Position numbers and translations under genes: made by a program
Part shown: in pieces, positions 8,369 through 16,663 of the stretch
Layout: the number at the start of each line of letters is the position of its first letter
Position numbering within the stretch: the stretch's first letter is position 1
The notes under the pieces: model-generated
Databases searched by the model: none
Told to the model about the DNA's origin: nothing
The model's input: only the letters and a program-made list of their open reading frames with translations
From: Desulfobacteraceae bacterium
Lineage (GTDB): Bacteria; Desulfobacterota; Desulfobacteria; Desulfobacterales; Desulfosarcinaceae
DNA length: 64,000 bases
Direction of reading: 5' to 3'
NCBI GenBank assembly: GCA_024230435.1
Contig: JAAERL010000145.1
Span: 22,458-86,457, forward strand

Positions 8369-10960
8369 TTATGTCCTAATCTCAACAGCAGGTGCAATTC
8401 GGTTGCGAACTTCATTGTAGATAGGCAAATCAACGCTTTCCGCCACCTCAAGTGATACAGCGAGCCCATATGCAATCGGATGTTCAATCTTTCGAGCATC
8501 TTTGCGACAGTTGACTTTTATTTTAAGAGTATCCCCATCGGAAATCGCGACAGCGCTTTTACCTTCAAAGACTTCATGTTGAACAGTTCCTCTTCGAGTT
8601 GCATCACTATCACTGTCAACGCTGGTTACACGCAGTTTACCCTTCAGCTTTTCACGCGATTTCTTCCCATCCTCAAAATCAAACCAAAGTTGAGCTTCTC
8701 GATACCGCTGTGTTGTCGAAGCAACAGGTGAAAGCCAAGCAAGCGTAACAGTGAATTTACGCCACTCACGCTGGGCACTTAATGAAGGTGGCAACGGAAG
8801 ATTATAAACGTGAGCTTCTCCATCGTTTAACTGGCCAAAACCAAGGATAGTAGCCCGCTGCTCGTTGCAGCCTAAAGTTTTTTCTATATCCGGCACACCG
8901 TAACCAAGCCATCTTAAAATCCAGTTTTTTATCTGCCTGCCGTTATCATCAGTTCTCAGTAACTTATCCAGCTTTTTTCCCAGTTCTTTCCAGCTACAGC
9001 CATGAACCAAAATGGCTTTAAGGATTGGAACTCCGAAAACGGAAAAATCGACATCCGGTGCTTGCTCAGCAAATATTGACGATAGGTAGTCAAAGCAGAT
9101 GCTCGCAGTCCTGCTTGCAAGTGCTGCAGAATTACTGCTGCCGCAGCAAAACTTGCTTTTATTCAACTCACCGGCTTGGTCACTTGGGGCCGCCACTTGA
9201 TTGCCGGGTGCGACTATTCTATTGCTGAATTGAAGTAAAGAATTACCCGATTCTAAAGGTAGGCTGTATAGTACCCGGCCACCTGAAAACAAAAGATCCG
9301 GTTTGATTGATTTTCGATACCCAGAGCCAAATGCTGAAACTGGACTTGGAAGAGGCGATTCAAAGACATCCACAACGGAACCGATCGAACCATTTTGAGA
9401 ATTATCATGATGGAACGCTCCAACTGTCAGTCCATTGATACTCTCTGCAGGTGATAATAGCCTTCGGTGTCGAGCATCCTCATAGATTTTTTTAGCAATC
9501 AGAGCCTCACGTTCATTTGAGCCTAAGTCTTCGAAGTCACGGCCCGACATTCCTGTATCGATTGGTTCGGGATGGTTCCCGGAGCTAATAACAAACAGAA
9601 TATTGTATTTTGCGCTTAACCAATCCAGTAACCGGGCAAGCGGGCTCATAACCTGAGAGAAATGTCGGGAGCGATCACCAATGGAAAGATTAATCACCCT
9701 CACTGTAGGTGCTATCGCCTCATCATCACCGTCGCCTTCCATTATCCGTTTTACGGCCCTATGGATATAATCAACCAAAAGCGCATCTTCTGGAACACAT
9801 TCTTCTCGTGGGCGGTTAAAGTCTGTTAGATTTGGTCTCATTATTGGTCGGACATAGACAGGCCTGCTCAAAGGGGCTGAACCGTTGTTAAGATCTCCAT
9901 GAATGATAAGCGAAGTCATTGCCGTACCATGCTGGCGATCAATAGCGGGATATTCCGAAGCCCAATTGTCAGGGTCATCAACGATCAATCTCTCGGAAAG
10001 AAGTCTGTGGTTTTCAAGTGGAAGACCGTCAAGGACAGCCACTATAGGATCACCTGTTGGCATCTCATCAGAAGCAACAGTACAATCAGAAACATCACCT
10101 TCGATAGGCTCTTTTCCTGTAGCCATTTGGCCGGTAGGTCTGATAAACATGATGTTTTCACATTTGATCAGGTCCACTTCCGGCTGCTCAAGTATCTGCT
10201 GAGCTGCCTGAGCCGGGATTTCTCCTAAAACTGAGTGATAGGCAATAGAGGATATAACGCATTGAGAAATTACTATTCCATCAAGATCCTTAATCAACCC
10301 GGCAACAATGCTCTCACTTTCCCTGCGATTTTCATCATTTCCTCGATACCAAAGTTCTGCTTCGAAACGGACATTTCGCTGGGCGTCATGCTCAAGGTCC
10401 TCCTTCCAAATCTCAAAGACTTCCCGTTCTGCCAGACGATCTTCAACGCCCCATCTACGGATATCTTTTAGATGCCGGAATACATCACGAAATTTTGTCA
10501 GACCACGCTGAAACGTCATGGATGTATCTGCTTGATATTTAGTCCACAGTGACAGCATTTGTGTAAGAGCTGTCTGGTTGCTCATAATCAAATAGAGACG
10601 TCCGCTAAGCTCCTTTTCAGGTTTCTTATCATCATAAAAATCTTCATCAGGAGCAATCTCATCGGTCTCGATTTCTCCCATCCACTCGAGCCCAGGGATT
10701 TTCTTAACCGCATTGGCGAAGTTTTCTATGTTGCCAACTGTTTCAATAACGAGGACTTGTTCGGGATCAATACCGGACGGAGTCTGTTGCAGTTCGACAC
10801 ATCGAGCATTGAAAGATTCTTGTAATTGTTGAAAGACAGGTGAAAGGCGTTCCCCCTGTCGTCCAACAGAGGGTCTATGAACCTTTCCCGGAACCATTTT
10901 GCGCTTCGTTCGATCCGCAACCTCCGGCAAAGGGAAAAGTAAAAGAGGTAACTCTGCCAT
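8369..10960 (-). CDS. ietS: Subtilisin-like serine protease of an IetAS-type defence module
   Basis: This 863-aa protein has a large N-terminal region (about 1-300) with no recognised motif, then an S8 subtilase domain. The triad is visible: Asp in VAVLDGLP (about D311), His in RQHGTAMTS (about H344), Ser in CCGSSNSAALAS (about S609), with the oxyanion Asn in VISSGNHPEP (about N462). There is no signal peptide, so it is cytoplasmic. Pairing with a AAA ATPase is the known arrangement of ietAS, first described as a plasmid stability/incompatibility locus and later shown to be anti-phage. Start ATG 10960 overlaps the ATPase stop (TGATG), implying translational coupling. The protease is the likely effector, controlled by the ATPase. 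Confidence 0.8.
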   Translation of the reverse strand: MAELPLLLFPLPEVADRTKRKMVPGKVHRPSVGRQGERLSPVFQQLQESFNARCVELQQTPSGIDPEQVLVIETVGNIENFANAVKKIPGLEWMGEIETDEIAPDEDFYDDKKPEKELSGRLYLIMSNQTALTQMLSLWTKYQADTSMTFQRGLTKFRDVFRHLKDIRRWGVEDRLAEREVFEIWKEDLEHDAQRNVRFEAELWYRGNDENRRESESIVAGLIKDLDGIVISQCVISSIAYHSVLGEIPAQAAQQILEQPEVDLIKCENIMFIRPTGQMATGKEPIEGDVSDCTVASDEMPTGDPIVAVLDGLPLENHRLLSERLIVDDPDNWASEYPAIDRQHGTAMTSLIIHGDLNNGSAPLSRPVYVRPIMRPNLTDFNRPREECVPEDALLVDYIHRAVKRIMEGDGDDEAIAPTVRVINLSIGDRSRHFSQVMSPLARLLDWLSAKYNILFVISSGNHPEPIDTGMSGRDFEDLGSNEREALIAKKIYEDARHRRLLSPAESINGLTVGAFHHDNSQNGSIGSVVDVFESPLPSPVSAFGSGYRKSIKPDLLFSGGRVLYSLPLESGNSLLQFSNRIVAPGNQVAAPSDQAGELNKSKFCCGSSNSAALASRTASICFDYLSSIFAEQAPDVDFSVFGVPILKAILVHGCSWKELGKKLDKLLRTDDNGRQIKNWILRWLGYGVPDIEKTLGCNEQRATILGFGQLNDGEAHVYNLPLPPSLSAQREWRKFTVTLAWLSPVASTTQRYREAQLWFDFEDGKKSREKLKGKLRVTSVDSDSDATRRGTVQHEVFEGKSAVAISDGDTLKIKVNCRKDARKIEHPIAYGLAVSLEVAESVDLPIYNEVRNRIAPAVEIRT

Positions 10961-11958
10961 CAATCAATTCCCATATTTTTTTGTTCAATTTTTACAGAAC
11001 GGGCAGCCCAGTGCTTTAATGTACGACTGATGATTCCCTTCATATCCGCATTTGGTTGTTCCAAAACATATTGGCGGAAGACCGTTGCCCCGAATTCCTC
11101 GATTTCAGCAAAATTTAAACCATACAATTTTTTTGCCAGTGTGCCCGGAGTGTATCCAAGGTTAATGTCGAGTCTTCGATGGAAGCGTTCAAACCATTCT
11201 TCAAGGCGGACACGAGTCGGTTCTGGTAGATCCATTCTTACTTGAAAACGCCGCCAGACAGCTCGATCCAGTAATTCCGGATGGTTGGTTGCTCCGATCA
11301 CCACAACATGGCTTGGCAACGCGTCAATTTGCATCAGTAAAGAGCTTACAACACGTTTGATTTCACCTGTTTCATGGGTGTCGCCTCGCTCTTTGCCCAG
11401 TGTTTCAAATTCATCAAAAAAGAGGACGCATTTACGGGTGCAGGCATGATCAACCAGTCGACGCAGCCTGACTGCCGTTTCACCAAGATAGGTGCCGACA
11501 ACGCCTTCATACCGGACCACATAGAGCGGAACCATCAATGATTCCGCAATAGCTTCAGCAAGTGATGTTTTACCGTTTCCGGGAGGGCCGATCAGAAGAA
11601 CCCGGTTCCGAGGCTCAAGGCCGTATGAACGCAATAAATCTGTCCGGTGATGTTCCTGCACCACTTCGCGACAGATTTGTTTCACCTCTTCTGAAAGTAT
11701 AAGGTCATCCAGTTTTTTTTGAGGAGAGACTTCATGCAGGAGATTATCAACCTGCTGCGTCAAAAGTGTTGAGAAGGTTCCGTTTGTCACCTGCTTAGGC
11801 TCTGAGTATAGAAGCAACTTCTCCAAATTGTCAGCCAGAACCGTATGCTGCTTGGCACGTTCTTCAGCGATAATAGTTTCAACCACTTTCCGGAAACGGG
11901 CATTATCACCATTGACGCCGAATTTTACTAAACTGGTTAATAGATCAGCTCTCGCCAT
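10960..11958 (-). CDS. ietA: AAA+ ATPase of an IetAS-type defence module
   Basis: 332 aa. Residues 1-90 form an N-terminal region, then a AAA+ domain: Walker A GPPGNGKT (124-131), Walker B VLFFDEFE (178-185), sensor-1 GATN (222-225), and arginine-finger-type RAVWRRF (232-238). A short C-terminal lid follows. It is predicted to regulate the partner protease. The gene starts inside the preceding HTH gene (14-bp overlap) and stops at TGATG with the protease start, so the three genes form one operon. A run of nine G immediately precedes the ATG and doubles as the ribosome-binding region. Confidence 0.8.
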   Translation of the reverse strand: MARADLLTSLVKFGVNGDNARFRKVVETIIAEERAKQHTVLADNLEKLLLYSEPKQVTNGTFSTLLTQQVDNLLHEVSPQKKLDDLILSEEVKQICREVVQEHHRTDLLRSYGLEPRNRVLLIGPPGNGKTSLAEAIAESLMVPLYVVRYEGVVGTYLGETAVRLRRLVDHACTRKCVLFFDEFETLGKERGDTHETGEIKRVVSSLLMQIDALPSHVVVIGATNHPELLDRAVWRRFQVRMDLPEPTRVRLEEWFERFHRRLDINLGYTPGTLAKKLYGLNFAEIEEFGATVFRQYVLEQPNADMKGIISRTLKHWAARSVKIEQKNMGID

Positions 11959-12178
11959 GCCCCCCCCCTACTGCGGAGGCTTTGTCGTTTTGTAACTTAG
12001 CGAGCAGATTATTGAATTGGTTTCTTGCTAGTTTAGAAGGATAGGTCTTCCCATTCTCCCACCGATTAACTGTGGCAAAACTGACCCCTATAGTGCGGGC
12101 AAGGTCTTCTTGGCTCAGGTTTAACTGTCTGCGAACCTTTTTAACAAGTTCTGAAAAATTTTCCGACTCTGCGATCAT
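11945..12178 (-). CDS. Small XRE-family HTH regulator, first gene of the IetAS operon
   Basis: 77 aa. Nearly the whole protein is one HTH_3 (Cro/CI-type) domain: LVKKVRRQLNLSQEDLARTI, then GVSFATVNRWENGKTYPS. It probably autoregulates the operon and keeps the protease/ATPase pair in check. ATG 12178 has AAGG about 8 nt upstream. The last codons (AVGGGHGES) are encoded by a G9 tract; losing one G would read straight through into the ATPase frame. Canonical IetAS loci are usually described as two genes, so this regulator is an extra component. Confidence 0.8.
   Translation of the reverse strand: MIAESENFSELVKKVRRQLNLSQEDLARTIGVSFATVNRWENGKTYPSKLARNQFNNLLAKLQNDKASAVGGGHGES
11960..11968. repeat. 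Homopolymer tract C9 (G9 on the coding strand)
   Basis: Nine consecutive G residues on the coding strand lie between the HTH codons and the ATPase ATG. Ten bases (G9 plus C) separate the last GTA codon of the HTH frame from the ATG. With G8 the spacing becomes nine, so the two genes would be one continuous frame. Such tracts are prone to replication and transcription slippage. Confidence 0.85.
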
Positions 12179-12540
12179 TGCATTACCTTAATTTCAAGAG
12201 ACTTTATTATAAGTTTTGGCTCATGTTGGATTCCGGGGTCTTATTATATTGACCATAACAACCAATTGAATTTATAACAAATATCAGCCAAGGTAGAAAG
12301 CTGAGACCTTGATCAAAAACGATATAAAATCAATCAGTTATCATGCACGATGAGTTTGCAGGACCCTGAAACATAATATAAGCCTTAGTTTTTATAGCAC
12401 TTGCTATGTCATATGCAAATGTGTTTTGCAAGCTTAGTTATAATTTCGACCAGAGCAACCGCATTTATAAATCATTAGAAACTACGGGGACGCCCCTTAA
12501 ATTAGAGCTATAACCAAAAGTTGTGTTTAGAGAGTTAGGT
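12179..12540. other. Intergenic leader of the IetAS operon
   Basis: AT-rich, with no gene seen. It must contain the promoter of the minus-strand IetAS operon. I see no clear HTH operator palindrome. Confidence 0.4.
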
Positions 12541-12825
12541 GGTGTATCCACCGGTTGATTGTTTGCGAAGCAATTAACCGGACCAAAAAACAGGAAAGGA
12601 TACACACACCATGAGCAACGATAACGTAATCGATCTGAAACTTTTGTTGACGACCCAATTACCGGTATATTGCGGCAAGGAGCCAGAAAGTTGTTAGCTC
12701 AGGCATTGGAAGCCGAAATTGAGATTTTCATAAGTCAATATAGGGATTTGACCGATGAAATGGGACGGCAAAGAATTGTCCGAAACGGTCATCTTCCTGA
12801 GCGTGAAATTCAAACCGGCATCGGA
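12541..12825 (+). pseudogene. IS256-family transposase, left end and N-terminal fragment
   Basis: An ATG at 12611 opens MSNDNVIDLK and frameshifts within the next few codons into DDPITGILRQGARKLLAQAL, then EAEIEIFISQYRDLTDEMGR, then IVRNGHLPEREIQTGIG. This is the well-conserved N-terminus of IS256-group transposases. Homology ends at GIG (12825); the DDE domain is gone. Upstream, GGTGTATCCACCGG (12541-12554) and GGATACACACACC are partly complementary and resemble the element's end. The insertion or its deletion truncated the second ABM copy. Confidence 0.8.
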
Positions 12826-12903
12826 GCTCAAATTTGGGTAACCCGCCGGCCTCGAGCCAGATTGATAGCGTTTCCTGTCCCACGTTCCCTGTCCCTGCCC
12901 CAC

Positions 12904-13215
12904 AAAGAAAAGCCAAGTTTGGAAGAAATAAAAATTATTAACGAGCTTAGAATGGGGGCAATGCAGCGCAAAGGTTATGTCAGCGGAGAGACTTTGGTTG
13001 ATTTAAACGATCACCGGAGAATTGTCGTAATTTCTGTCTGGGCAAACAAAGAAGACTAGAAAGAATGGGAAAGTTCGGATCACAGGAGAAAGCTTGAGGC
13101 CAATCTTAATGAAACCCTTAAAAAAAGCGCTGTTGTCCGAACCTTTATGCTAGGGGCCGATTATTTGGGCGCAGTTTTTGAAGAAGTTGTGCATAAATCG
13201 GAAGCAGGCTCTTAA
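12904..13215 (+). pseudogene. Second ABM monooxygenase copy, truncated and with a nonsense codon
   Basis: The sequence equals the ABM gene at 280-591 with a few substitutions. The first 11 codons are missing, replaced by IS256-side sequence. The Trp codon in NKEDWKEW is TAG (13057-13059), so translation would stop mid-gene. The repeat continues to 13285 into the 3' end of the convergent chaN gene. Confidence 0.9.
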
Positions 13216-13285
13216 TCCGGATTCAGGCTATTTTGGAACTCGCCTTGCGGGGACGGCAGGTTTGGTTACCCAAATATAATCGGCG
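12904..13285. repeat. Long direct repeat, copy 2
   Basis: This is the partner of 280-661 at offset 12624. It ends inside chaN, where the surrounding chaN gene is continuous, so this end of the block is native here and foreign at copy 1. Confidence 0.9.
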
Positions 13286-14175
13286 ATGTCTTGCTTTACG
13301 GTTTCATGCACCGATGCCAGGTAAATGGTTTTATAGGATGCCCCGGTTCGCTTGAAGGCGCGTTCAGGGATGCCGAATTTGTGGATGATGTGGCCATTTC
13401 CCACAATTACAACCATTTTAGTATCCGCCATATTTTTGGAAATGGCTTGTGCCATGCCGTCTTCCCAGGCGCATTGGGCTTCATAGAACGTCTCAAAGCT
13501 GCCGCGGCCCTTAAGACGTTTCATGTTAAGATGCATTTTGTAGATGCTTTCAAGATAGGCACGGTGCTTTTTGCGGGAAGTATCGATTTGCTCCGGCAAC
13601 ATGGCTCTTTCATCTTCGGACAAGCTGCCAATGCCGCCTATGGCGATTTTGCGTGTAATATGAGAGGCGATATTCAGCCCGATAATGGGAATTCGATGCT
13701 CGCGGGCATACTTGAGGATACCTTCATATAAGCTGTCATCATATCTCCAGTTGGCATACCAGTGAACCTGTTTGAGAAACGTTTGCCAATCCCAATTCCC
13801 GGAAACCCATTGATCGAGCTTTTGCTGATAGGTGCGGTCAAACATTTCCATGCCGAGGCTCAAGCACAAGCCTTTTTCCTGAAGGGCTTTGATGACGGCA
13901 AGCTGAATTTCGTGGTGGTGTATGTTGGTATGTTGTTCGCCGATATAAATAATGTCCGTCTGGTGTAATTGGGCTACAAGTTCTTCAAAACTTATCGGGC
14001 GGTCCATAGCCGAGTCAAAAACGGCGCCGACTGGTAATGATTGTTTTACATTCTCTATTTTCAATACAGCAGGTTTTATCGTGCAGCCCGAACTGAAAAA
14101 CAGCAATATAAGCGTTACTAGAATACACAATATGCCGGATGTTTTGCATGGATGAAACTGAGGTTTTTTTTTCAC
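13228..14175 (-). CDS. ChaN/Tiki-family lipoprotein
   Basis: 315 aa, probably an outer-membrane-facing lipoprotein. The N-terminal lipobox is visible (LCILVTLILLFFSSGC, then TIKP). The ChaN-type domain (haem-binding uptake/Tiki superfamily, PF04187) carries IIYIGEQHTNIHHHEI near its start, LGMEMFDRTYQ, and VVIVGNGHIIHKFGIP near its end. Related proteins bind haem or act as metallo-peptidases. I chose GTG 14175 (VKKKPQFHP) because the longer open frame to 14331 would run into a MITE at 14223-14385; a clear ribosome site is not visible. Its last residues are the part copied into repeat copy 1. A role in haem or iron handling is an inference. Confidence 0.75.
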   Translation of the reverse strand: MKKKPQFHPCKTSGILCILVTLILLFFSSGCTIKPAVLKIENVKQSLPVGAVFDSAMDRPISFEELVAQLHQTDIIYIGEQHTNIHHHEIQLAVIKALQEKGLCLSLGMEMFDRTYQQKLDQWVSGNWDWQTFLKQVHWYANWRYDDSLYEGILKYAREHRIPIIGLNIASHITRKIAIGGIGSLSEDERAMLPEQIDTSRKKHRAYLESIYKMHLNMKRLKGRGSFETFYEAQCAWEDGMAQAISKNMADTKMVVIVGNGHIIHKFGIPERAFKRTGASYKTIYLASVHETVKQDIADYIWVTKPAVPARRVPK

Positions 14176-14222
14176 CGGTTGATTTTCAAGGGCTGGCAAT
14201 GTTAGGAAAATGGTATTGGCGC

Positions 14223-14385
14223 TAAGGCGATTGGCGCAAAAGAATATATCATATTGGACTGACTTTTTTTCGTCTTCAAGACGTGCAAAAGTTTGCATAT
14301 TTAACATATTCGTACCTTTGGCATAACACACAAGACGGGAAAAAAGACATGCAAGCAGCTATATTCTTTGACACAAATCGTCTAA
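14223..14385. mobile_element. MITE-like element, family 1, copy A
   Basis: About 163 bp. Left end TAAGGCGATTGGCGC, right end AAATCGTCTAA, imperfect terminal inverted repeats. The interior shares CAAGACGGGAAAAAAGACAT and a TTGGCATAAC motif with four other copies (17552-17743, 49048-49225, 50665-50827 in part, 63860-64000). It carries no transposase. It sits 48 bp upstream of chaN. Confidence 0.75.
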
Positions 14386-14423
14386 CTAATTGAAACTGCC
14401 TTTCAAAGTATAGTAGGCATCTT

Positions 14424-14693
14424 ATGCGGCTTGATTCAAATCCGATGTTTCGGAAAATATTATCCCCCTGGTATGACAGCGACACAACCTGCTGGTTGAT
14501 TCTTGCCGGTATGGCCGCTATTTGCATTTTTTGCATTAACGGTATTTTAGTTGCAAGGCAGATACCTGCCTACAATAAGTTTGAATGGATACCCTGGACG
14601 CTAATGGGACTTTGCCTTTCGCTTTGCCTTTTTGCCGGCCTGCGCCTTCTCAATAGATACCTTCAGCGCCATTCACAGCATAAAGAACCTTGA
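14424..14693 (+). CDS. Small two-helix membrane protein
   Basis: 89 aa with two hydrophobic segments, TTCWLILAGMAAICIFCI (about 21-38) and WTLMGLCLSLCLFAGLRLL (about 57-75), and a basic, His-rich C-terminus. I do not recognise the family. The ATG at 14424 has no strong ribosome site; an ATG at 14445 is an alternative. It converges with the thioredoxin gene. Confidence 0.45.
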   Translation: MRLDSNPMFRKILSPWYDSDTTCWLILAGMAAICIFCINGILVARQIPAYNKFEWIPWTLMGLCLSLCLFAGLRLLNRYLQRHSQHKEP

Positions 14694-14723
14694 AGCCGTT
14701 GCCTGATTTTACGCGGCCGCCTA

Positions 14724-15197
14724 TCAGTGCTTTTTTTTAGAGAGGTTTTGATCGAATTGCTGAAAGTTCATTTTTTGGTAACTATCCGTATGAATGTATT
14801 TGAGCATTTTGATCAAATGATCGGCTTCAACGTAGCTTACCCAGTTTGCAATGGTTTCGCCCTGATCGGTTAAAAAATGCAGTGCGGGAACGCCATTGAC
14901 TTTGTAGCGCGTTGCGATTTTCTGGTTTTCATTGACATCGATCATCACTGGCGTGTAATTGGCGTTGATATAGTCGACAATTTCTTTGTCTTTAAAGGTT
15001 TTATTCTCCAGCATTCTACAGTAGCCGCAATGTTTACTGTTAAAATAGAGAAAATATTTTTTGGACTGTTTTCCCTCAGATATCCGCGCGGAGTCATAAG
15101 ACAACCAGTCGATCTGATTGGCGCTGCTTTTAGCTGCCCAGGCCGGAGTGCAGAGTATCAACACAAGGGTTAACAGATGAATTTGTAATTTGCGCAT
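14724..15197 (-). CDS. Periplasmic thioredoxin-like protein
   Basis: 157 aa. A signal peptide (MRKLQIHLLTLVLILCTPAWA) precedes a thioredoxin fold with active site NSKHCGYCRMLE (CGYC), cis-Pro segment NGVPALHF, and a DUF255/thioredoxin_7-like pattern (FKDKEIVDYINANYTPVMID). ATG 15197 has GTGAGGT about 8 nt upstream; a GTG at 15212 is possible but would overlap ccdA. It follows ccdA closely, so the membrane CcdA protein probably passes electrons to it for periplasmic disulfide reduction. Confidence 0.8.
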   Translation of the reverse strand: MRKLQIHLLTLVLILCTPAWAAKSSANQIDWLSYDSARISEGKQSKKYFLYFNSKHCGYCRMLENKTFKDKEIVDYINANYTPVMIDVNENQKIATRYKVNGVPALHFLTDQGETIANWVSYVEADHLIKMLKYIHTDSYQKMNFQQFDQNLSKKKH

Positions 15198-15201
15198 TAT
15201 T

Positions 15202-15918
15202 TCATACCTCACTTAGCATAAAGGTCAGCCACCCGAATTTGTCCGAGATGAGCAAAACACCGGTTGCCAGGAGCAAGACTCCGGCGGCTGCGTTGATATA
15301 GGGAATCATTTTGGCGGATCGGCGGATAAATTTGATTAAATAAGTAATTGCCACCGATAAAACTATAAAGGGCAACGCTAATCCAAAAGAATAGGTTGCT
15401 AAAAGGCGCATGCCTTGGAATACGGTATCGTTATTCGATGCCAGGATTAAAATGGAACCCAACATTGGACCGATACATGGGCTCCAGCCAGCCCCGAAAG
15501 CCATACCCACAAAAAATACACCGATAATGTGAAGTGGTTTTTTAGAGATGTGAAGCCGTTTTTCGTAGTCCAATATGCGGATGCGGAAAAGCCCCAGAAG
15601 GTGCAGGCCAAAAATAATCACCAGCACACCGCCAAAGATGCGCAGGTAAGGTTTATAAGTAAACAGCAGCTCACTTAAGTAAAAGGCCGTAGCGCCCATA
15701 AGGATAAAAACGGTTGAGAATCCGAATACAAAGGCAAGGGTCGAAATGATGACCTTGCGGCGCGTAGCGGCATTGGGCGATGTTGTCAGCTCGTCCAGAC
15801 TGGTACCGGTTATAAATGTAAAATAAACAGGGATCAGAGGCAGAACGCAGCCCGAAAAAAAGGACAACAATCCGTAGGCAAGGGCTGTAAAGTGTGTTAT
15901 TTCCGAGTTTAGTTGCAT
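15202..15918 (-). CDS. ccdA: CcdA-type transmembrane thiol:disulfide carrier
   Basis: 238 aa with six predicted membrane helices. The paired-Cys motifs of the CcdA/DsbD transmembrane domain are present: SGCVLPLIPVYFTF near the N-terminus and GAGWSPCIGPMLGS in the fourth segment. It moves reducing equivalents from cytoplasmic thioredoxin to periplasmic thioredoxin-like proteins. It lies between a MauE/DoxX-like gene and a secreted thioredoxin, 4 bp from each, so the three form a thiol-redox operon. Confidence 0.85.
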   Translation of the reverse strand: MQLNSEITHFTALAYGLLSFFSGCVLPLIPVYFTFITGTSLDELTTSPNAATRRKVIISTLAFVFGFSTVFILMGATAFYLSELLFTYKPYLRIFGGVLVIIFGLHLLGLFRIRILDYEKRLHISKKPLHIIGVFFVGMAFGAGWSPCIGPMLGSILILASNNDTVFQGMRLLATYSFGLALPFIVLSVAITYLIKFIRRSAKMIPYINAAAGVLLLATGVLLISDKFGWLTFMLSEV

Positions 15919-15922
15919 TTTT

Positions 15923-16411
15923 TTATCTTTGTGACGTTTCTTTTTTTGTTTTTAATTTTTGAAAATTGATGGTTTTAAATATATCCGGCCGCCAGACGAT
16001 AGCCGCAGTCATAGCCAAAAGCGCTAAATCCAGCATAACTGCAAAAATCATTTGGTTCGAGCCTTTATCACTAAGGGAAAAGCAGCCGCAACTGATATCG
16101 AGCCCTCGAAACAGGTTGGTAACCATGGCTGCGATAAAAATGATCAGCATTGCGCCAATAAGTAACGCGCTTCCGCGCACCAAATGACCTGCGATAAGGC
16201 ATATTCCGCAGACCAATTCGATCCAGGGCAGCAACAGGGCGGTTGGATTTATCATAATAACCGGCAAAAGTTGATAATTTTCAATGGTTTTGGCAAAATC
16301 CTCGGGGTGGAAAATTTTATACCAGCTGGCATACACAAACACGCTTCCAAGAATTATCCGTAAGGTAAATTGCGCGGCCGCGGTGATAATTTTTTTTGCG
16401 CTTGTATTCAT
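15923..16411 (-). CDS. MauE/DoxX-family membrane protein
   Basis: 162 aa from ATG 16411, with four hydrophobic helices. GSVFVYASWYKIFHPEDFAK and the loop RGLDISCGCFSL (a C-x-C pair) are characteristic of MauE/DoxX-like quinone-linked proteins. In methylamine clusters MauE assists disulfide formation. Here the neighbours CcdA and thioredoxin suggest membrane thiol-disulfide exchange. Upstream GTG and TTG codons are alternative starts; no strong ribosome site is visible. Confidence 0.75.
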   Translation of the reverse strand: MNTSAKKIITAAAQFTLRIILGSVFVYASWYKIFHPEDFAKTIENYQLLPVIMINPTALLLPWIELVCGICLIAGHLVRGSALLIGAMLIIFIAAMVTNLFRGLDISCGCFSLSDKGSNQMIFAVMLDLALLAMTAAIVWRPDIFKTINFQKLKTKKETSQR

Positions 16412-16434
16412 CACAACCAAACACCGTTAAGACT

Positions 16435-16450
16435 CCGGCATTAATGCCGG
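16435..16450. promoter_or_regulatory. Perfect 16-bp palindrome upstream of the redox operon
   Basis: CCGGCATTAATGCCGG lies about 24 bp before the MauE/DoxX-like start. It could be an operator or part of a terminator for proC; there is no following T-run on the minus strand. Confidence 0.4.
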
Positions 16451-16663
16451 GGGAACGGCGCCTTTCTTTCCCGCTAAAAATGTGTTTGCCGATTCTAGGG
16501 CGTTAAAAGCTTACGTGCCTATTCAACATATAAACACAGGTGCTTTTCAGGTCCTGTCCTGCCAGTGCCGTGGCAGTTAGGGCCGCATCGGGATTTTTTT
16601 TAAACCCTGCATACCAGCCCTCACCCCTTTTGCAACCGGGGGGGTGCTTCGGTAATTATTTTC

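Noticed and set aside
8249..8455. A 68-aa plus-strand frame at the end of the IetAS operon
   Set aside because: It overlaps the 3' end of the protease gene in antisense and has no family similarity.
14176..14331. N-terminal extension of ChaN to 14331
   Set aside because: The extra residues are encoded largely in MITE copy A, and the lipoprotein signal begins right after GTG 14175.
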